Positions 49,234 through 54,393 of a DNA stretch of 54,393 nucleotides are shown here, piece after piece. This DNA comes from Acetatifactor muris (GTDB lineage Bacteria; Bacillota; Clostridia; Lachnospirales; Lachnospiraceae). Where the stretch lies: contig JAMPFR010000017.1 of assembly GCA_023664365.1 (NCBI GenBank), forward strand, positions 1-54,393, read 5' to 3'. The number at the start of each line of letters is the position of its first letter. Within the stretch, counting starts at the first letter, position 1. The notes under the pieces are model-generated. The model ran no database searches and was not told the origin of the DNA. It worked only from the letters and a program-made list of their open reading frames with translations. Both the position numbers and the translations under genes were made by a program.

Positions 49234-52200
49234 ATGGAAAAAAACAGAATACGTCCGGTAGCCGGTTCCAGGGTGATGCGTATGAGTTATGCGAGACAGA
49301 AAGAGGTTCTGGAGATGCCGAACCTGATTGAAGTCCAGAAGGACTCCTATCAGTGGTTCCTTGACGAAGGATTGCGTGAGGTCTTCGACGATATTTCTCC
49401 TATCGCTGATTACAGCGGCTCCTTGAGTCTTGAGTTTGTGGATTTTGAACTCTGCAGGGACGATGTGAAGTATTCTATTGAAGAGTGTAAAGAACGGGAC
49501 GCGACCTACGCCGCACCGTTGACGGTTACAGTCCGCCTGTACAACAAAGAGAAGGAGGAGATCAGCGAACACAGGATTTTCATGGGCGATCTTCCGCTGA
49601 TGACGGAGACGGGAACCTTTGTCATCAATGGAGCCGAACGTGTTATTGTAAGCCAGCTGGTACGTTCTCCCGGTATTTACTATGCAGTCAGTCATGACAA
49701 GCTTGGCAAGAAGCTGTTCTCCTGCACGGTTATCCCTAACCGGGGCGCATGGCTGGAGTATGAAACGGATTCCAATGACGTGTTTTATGTGCGTGTGGAC
49801 AGAACCCGTAAGGTTCCCGTAACTGTGCTGGTGCGCGCGCTAGGAATCGGCACCAATGATGAAATCAGGGAAGTATTCGGTGACGAGCCGAAGATCGAAG
49901 CCAGTTTTACAAAGGACACTGCTGAGAATTATCAGGAGGGTCTGTTAGAGTTGTACAAAAAAATCCGCCCCGGCGAGCCTTTGAGCGTGGAGAGTGCGGA
50001 GAGCCTGATTAATGCAATGTTTTTTGATCCCCGCCGATATGATCTGGCCAAGGTGGGAAGATATAAATTTAACAAGAAGCTGGCTTTCAGAAACAGAATC
50101 CGGCATCATATTCTGGCGGCGGATGTAGTGGATCCTTCCACGGGAGAAGTGCTTGCCTCCGCAGGGGATAAGGTAAGTGCAGAACTGGCGGATACCATTC
50201 AGAACGCGGCAGTGCCTTTTGTGTATATACAGACGGAGGAGAGAAACGTCAAGGTTCTTTCCAACATGATGGTTGACATTACCGCCTTTGTGGACTGTAA
50301 TCCGAGAGATTTCGGCATCCATGAGAAGGTTTATTACCCTGTGCTGAAGCAGATTCTGGAAGAGTTTGGTTCGGAGCCGGAGAAGCTCGCCGAAGCCATA
50401 AAGAAGAACGTACATGAGCTTGTTCCCAAGCATATTACCAAAGAAGATATTATTGCATCCATCAACTATAATATACATCTGGAGTACGGCTTGGGTAATG
50501 ACGACGATATTGATCATCTGGGCAACAGACGTATCCGCGCGGTGGGTGAACTGCTGCAGAATCAGTACCGCATCGGTATGTCCAGGATGGAGAGAGTGGT
50601 TCGGGAACGTATGACTACCCATGACACGGATGATGTTTCACCCCAGTCCCTGATTAATATTAAGCCCGTTACGGCTGCGGTAAAGGAATTCTTCGGCTCC
50701 TCCCAGCTGTCACAGTTTATGGATCAGAACAATCCTCTTGCGGAGATTACCCACAAGAGGCGTCTGTCCGCCCTGGGGCCCGGCGGTCTGTCCAGAGACC
50801 GTGCAGGTTTTGAGGTTCGTGACGTACATTATTCCCATTATGGGAGAATGTGCCCCATTGAGACTCCTGAAGGCCCTAACATCGGTCTGATTAACTCTCT
50901 TGCAAGCTATGCCCGCATCAATGAGTATGGCTTTGTGGAGGCGCCTTACAGAAAGATTGACAAGTCCAATCCGCAGAATCCTGTGGTTACGGATGAAGTG
51001 GTATATATGACTGCAGACGAAGAGGACAATTATCATGTGGCGCAGGCAAGTGAGGCCCTGGACGCGGAAGGACATTTTGTCCGCAACACCGTGTCCGGAC
51101 GATACCGGGAGGAGACTTCCGAGTATCCCCGTTCCATGTTTGACTATATGGACGTGTCGCCGAGAATGGTTTTTTCCGTGGCAACGGCGCTGATTCCCTT
51201 TCTGCAGAACGATGACGCAAACCGTGCACTGATGGGTTCCAACATGCAGCGTCAGGCTGTGCCCCTTCTGACTACGGAAGCGCCTGTGGTGGGTACCGGT
51301 ATGGAGCCTAAGACTGCAGAGGACTCAGGTATGTGTATTCTGGCGAAGAAGGCCGGAACGGTTGACTATGTGTCCTCCAGTTTGATTCGGATCACCTATG
51401 ACGACGGCGAGAAGGCCGAGTTCAAGCTGACTAAATTCTCCCGTTCCAACCAGTCCAACTGCTACAATCAGAAGCCGATTGTGTTCAAGGGGGATCGTGT
51501 GGCGGAGGGCCAGGTCATTGCGGACGGACCGTCTACGGCGAAGGGCGAGCTTGCCCTGGGCAAGAACCCGCTGATTGGTTTTATGACATGGGAAGGCTAT
51601 AACTACGAGGACGCCGTCCTTTTGAGCGAGAGACTGGTTCAGGAGGATGTATATACCTCCGTTCACATTGAGGAATATGAGGCGGAAGCCCGTGACACCA
51701 AGCTGGGGCCGGAGGAGATTACCAGAGATGTACCCGGCGTGGGAGACGATGCTTTGAAGGATCTGGATGACAGAGGTATTATCCGAATCGGCGCAGAGGT
51801 GCGTGCCGGAGATATTCTGGTGGGCAAGGTGACGCCCAAGGGCGAGACGGAGCTGACCGCCGAGGAGAGACTGCTGCGGGCCATCTTCGGAGAAAAAGCC
51901 AGAGAAGTCCGTGACACTTCGCTGAAGGTGCCTCACGGCGAGTACGGTATTGTAGTGGACGCCAAGGTATTTACCAGAGAGAACTGCGATGAGCTTTCCC
52001 CGGGTGTAAATATGGCGGTTCGTATCTATATTGCCCAGAAGAGAAAGATTTCCGTAGGCGACAAGATGGCAGGACGTCACGGCAACAAGGGTGTGGTTTC
52101 CCGGGTGCTTCCCGTGGAGGATATGCCTTATCTGCCCAACGGCCGTCCGCTGGATATTGTGCTTAACCCTCTGGGTGTGCCTTCCCGCATGAATATTGGA

Positions 52201-53172
52201 CAGGTACTGGAGATTCATCTTTCCCTGGCTGCCAGGGCCCTTGGGTTTAACGTGTCCACGCCTGTGTTTGACGGCGCGAATGAGACCGATATTATGGACA
52301 CTCTGGAGCTGGCAAACGATTATGTGAATCTGCCCTTTAATGCCGCGGAGGTAAAGGAATGGAAGGCGGAAGGAAAGGATACCACGGCGGACGGCAGAGA
52401 GTGGTCGGGCGAGAGCTTTGAGAGCCTGCACGGCAAGGAGCTGCTTCCCGAGGTAATGCAGTATCTGGCTGACAACAGAGAGCAGAGAAGTATATGGAAG
52501 GGCGTGACTATTGCCAGAGACGGCAAGGTACGTCTGCGGGACGGACGTACCGGAGAGTACTTTGACAGTCCGGTTACCATTGGCCATATGCACTATTTAA
52601 AGCTGCATCATCTGGTGGACGACAAGATCCATGCACGTTCCACCGGCCCTTATTCCCTGGTTACCCAGCAGCCTCTGGGCGGGAAAGCGCAGTTTGGCGG
52701 ACAGCGCTTCGGTGAGATGGAGGTCTGGGCCCTGGAGGCATACGGCGCATCTTATACACTGCAGGAGATTCTGACGGTGAAGTCCGATGACGTGGTGGGC
52801 CGTGTAAAGACCTACGAGGCGATTATCAAGGGAGACAATATTCCCGAGCCCGGCATCCCCGAGTCCTTCAAGGTGCTGCTGAAGGAGCTTCAGGCGCTGG
52901 GACTGGACGTAAGAGTGCTTCGGGACGACCAGACAGAGGTGGAAATCATGGAGACCATCGATTACGGCGATACCGATTACCGCTATGAGATGGAGGGCGA
53001 TCGCAAGTATGACGACGATTATGACAACGGTTCTCTTGGCAGGATGGGCTATCAGGCGCAGGAGTTCGACGACGAGAGCGGCGAACTGGTAAATACTGAC
53101 GACGACAGCTTTGATGACGAGGAATTTGAAGCCGACCCGGAGGATTTTGAGGGCGACGATGACTTCGAGTGA
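49234..53172 (+). CDS. rpoB: RNA polymerase beta subunit
   Basis: 1312 residues; with beta-prime forms the catalytic core. The rifampicin region reads [20 protein letters not shown] then [10 protein letters not shown], with the sensitive Asp, His and Ser all present, so no classic resistance change is seen. Other landmarks: [52 protein letters not shown] and the clamp end [14 protein letters not shown]. The last 60 residues are very acidic ([20 protein letters not shown]), a tail longer than in Bacillus and common in Lachnospiraceae as I recall. ATG 49234 is spaced 7 nt from GGGTGA; ATG 49228 is also possible. rpoC follows 53 nt later. Confidence 0.98.
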   Translation: MEKNRIRPVAGSRVMRMSYARQKEVLEMPNLIEVQKDSYQWFLDEGLREVFDDISPIADYSGSLSLEFVDFELCRDDVKYSIEECKERDATYAAPLTVTVRLYNKEKEEISEHRIFMGDLPLMTETGTFVINGAERVIVSQLVRSPGIYYAVSHDKLGKKLFSCTVIPNRGAWLEYETDSNDVFYVRVDRTRKVPVTVLVRALGIGTNDEIREVFGDEPKIEASFTKDTAENYQEGLLELYKKIRPGEPLSVESAESLINAMFFDPRRYDLAKVGRYKFNKKLAFRNRIRHHILAADVVDPSTGEVLASAGDKVSAELADTIQNAAVPFVYIQTEERNVKVLSNMMVDITAFVDCNPRDFGIHEKVYYPVLKQILEEFGSEPEKLAEAIKKNVHELVPKHITKEDIIASINYNIHLEYGLGNDDDIDHLGNRRIRAVGELLQNQYRIGMSRMERVVRERMTTHDTDDVSPQSLINIKPVTAAVKEFFGSSQLSQFMDQNNPLAEITHKRRLSALGPGGLSRDRAGFEVRDVHYSHYGRMCPIETPEGPNIGLINSLASYARINEYGFVEAPYRKIDKSNPQNPVVTDEVVYMTADEEDNYHVAQASEALDAEGHFVRNTVSGRYREETSEYPRSMFDYMDVSPRMVFSVATALIPFLQNDDANRALMGSNMQRQAVPLLTTEAPVVGTGMEPKTAEDSGMCILAKKAGTVDYVSSSLIRITYDDGEKAEFKLTKFSRSNQSNCYNQKPIVFKGDRVAEGQVIADGPSTAKGELALGKNPLIGFMTWEGYNYEDAVLLSERLVQEDVYTSVHIEEYEAEARDTKLGPEEITRDVPGVGDDALKDLDDRGIIRIGAEVRAGDILVGKVTPKGETELTAEERLLRAIFGEKAREVRDTSLKVPHGEYGIVVDAKVFTRENCDELSPGVNMAVRIYIAQKRKISVGDKMAGRHGNKGVVSRVLPVEDMPYLPNGRPLDIVLNPLGVPSRMNIGQVLEIHLSLAARALGFNVSTPVFDGANETDIMDTLELANDYVNLPFNAAEVKEWKAEGKDTTADGREWSGESFESLHGKELLPEVMQYLADNREQRSIWKGVTIARDGKVRLRDGRTGEYFDSPVTIGHMHYLKLHHLVDDKIHARSTGPYSLVTQQPLGGKAQFGGQRFGEMEVWALEAYGASYTLQEILTVKSDDVVGRVKTYEAIIKGDNIPEPGIPESFKVLLKELQALGLDVRVLRDDQTEVEIMETIDYGDTDYRYEMEGDRKYDDDYDNGSLGRMGYQAQEFDDESGELVNTDDDSFDDEEFEADPEDFEGDDDFE

Positions 53173-53210
53173 AAGGCGATGTTTCGCCTAAATAAATGCT
53201 AATAGCTTAG

Positions 53211-54393
<1,183 letters not shown>

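Noticed and set aside
50641-50880. Rifampicin resistance change in rpoB
   Set aside because: The resistance region shows the normal Asp, His and Ser residues; nothing suggests resistance.

Overview
The window reads as a chromosomal segment of a Firmicute of class Clostridia, most likely family Lachnospiraceae. It is medium GC, with good AGGAGG-type ribosome binding sites, a SAM-I riboswitch in front of metK, an L10 leader in front of rplJ, and several small protein families that I associate from memory with Lachnospiraceae (the DUF6145-like protein, DIP1984, the DUF3791/DUF3990 pair). I do not name a species.

Layout: (1) 1-573 holds fragments that look like the edge of a degraded mobile element and a strong hairpin. 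(2) 574-9029 holds a UDP-sugar pyrophosphorylase, galE, a small hypothetical on the minus strand, a RelQ-type alarmone synthetase, a coiled-coil membrane protein, a flavin reductase, a Y-family polymerase on the minus strand, and a LysM/G5/M23 cell wall protein. (3) 9154-18914 is housekeeping: murA, SAM riboswitch plus metK, dnaE, pfkA, a TrmH/SpoU methyltransferase followed by three tandem hairpins, and proC. (4) 19033-30226 holds a lone membrane protein, a SleB-like hydrolase, an NfeD/SPFH pair, argF, birA, a DUF6145-like gene that seems to use an ATA start codon, coaX, dusB, an unrecognised gene, greA and lysS. (5) 30228-33875 is an accessory patch of lower GC: a polytopic membrane protein (possible GT-C glycosyltransferase), an acyltransferase-3, a DUF3791 gene, a cut-down DUF3990 gene, a DIP1984 gene coupled to it, and directly downstream a structured RNA with a canonical tRNA T-arm and a D-arm-like hairpin. 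(6) 33971-41289 holds a sensor with two solute-binding domains, a degenerate GGDEF and an intact EAL domain, facing an ECF sigma / DUF3160 / CapA operon whose last gene overlaps it tail to tail. (7) 41499-44899 holds a YunG-like protein, an HTH protein overlapping UDP-galactopyranose mutase, and a FliD-like protein with no other flagellar genes in view. (8) 45200-54393 is the classic transcription/translation cluster rpmG-secE-nusG-rplK-rplA-rplJ-rplL-rpoB-rpoC; rpoC runs off the end.

The genes fall into three working groups: sugar nucleotide and envelope genes (UDP-sugar pyrophosphorylase, GalE, MurA, GT-C, acyltransferase, CapA, Glf, M23, SleB); information processing (DnaE, Y-family polymerase, LysS, GreA, DusB, NusG, ribosomal proteins, RNA polymerase); and nucleotide or stress signalling (RelQ, EAL protein, ECF sigma).

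The most interesting candidate for an undescribed system is the DUF3791 / remnant DUF3990 / DIP1984 / tRNA-like RNA cluster at 32829-33875. Next come the unusual repeat and hairpin architectures: three tandem hairpins at 17892-18047, a large palindrome plus four 19-bp tandem hairpins in front of rpoB, and decaying copies of the rpmG 3' end behind rpmG. All calls are from reading the sequence and family memory; no database search was run.
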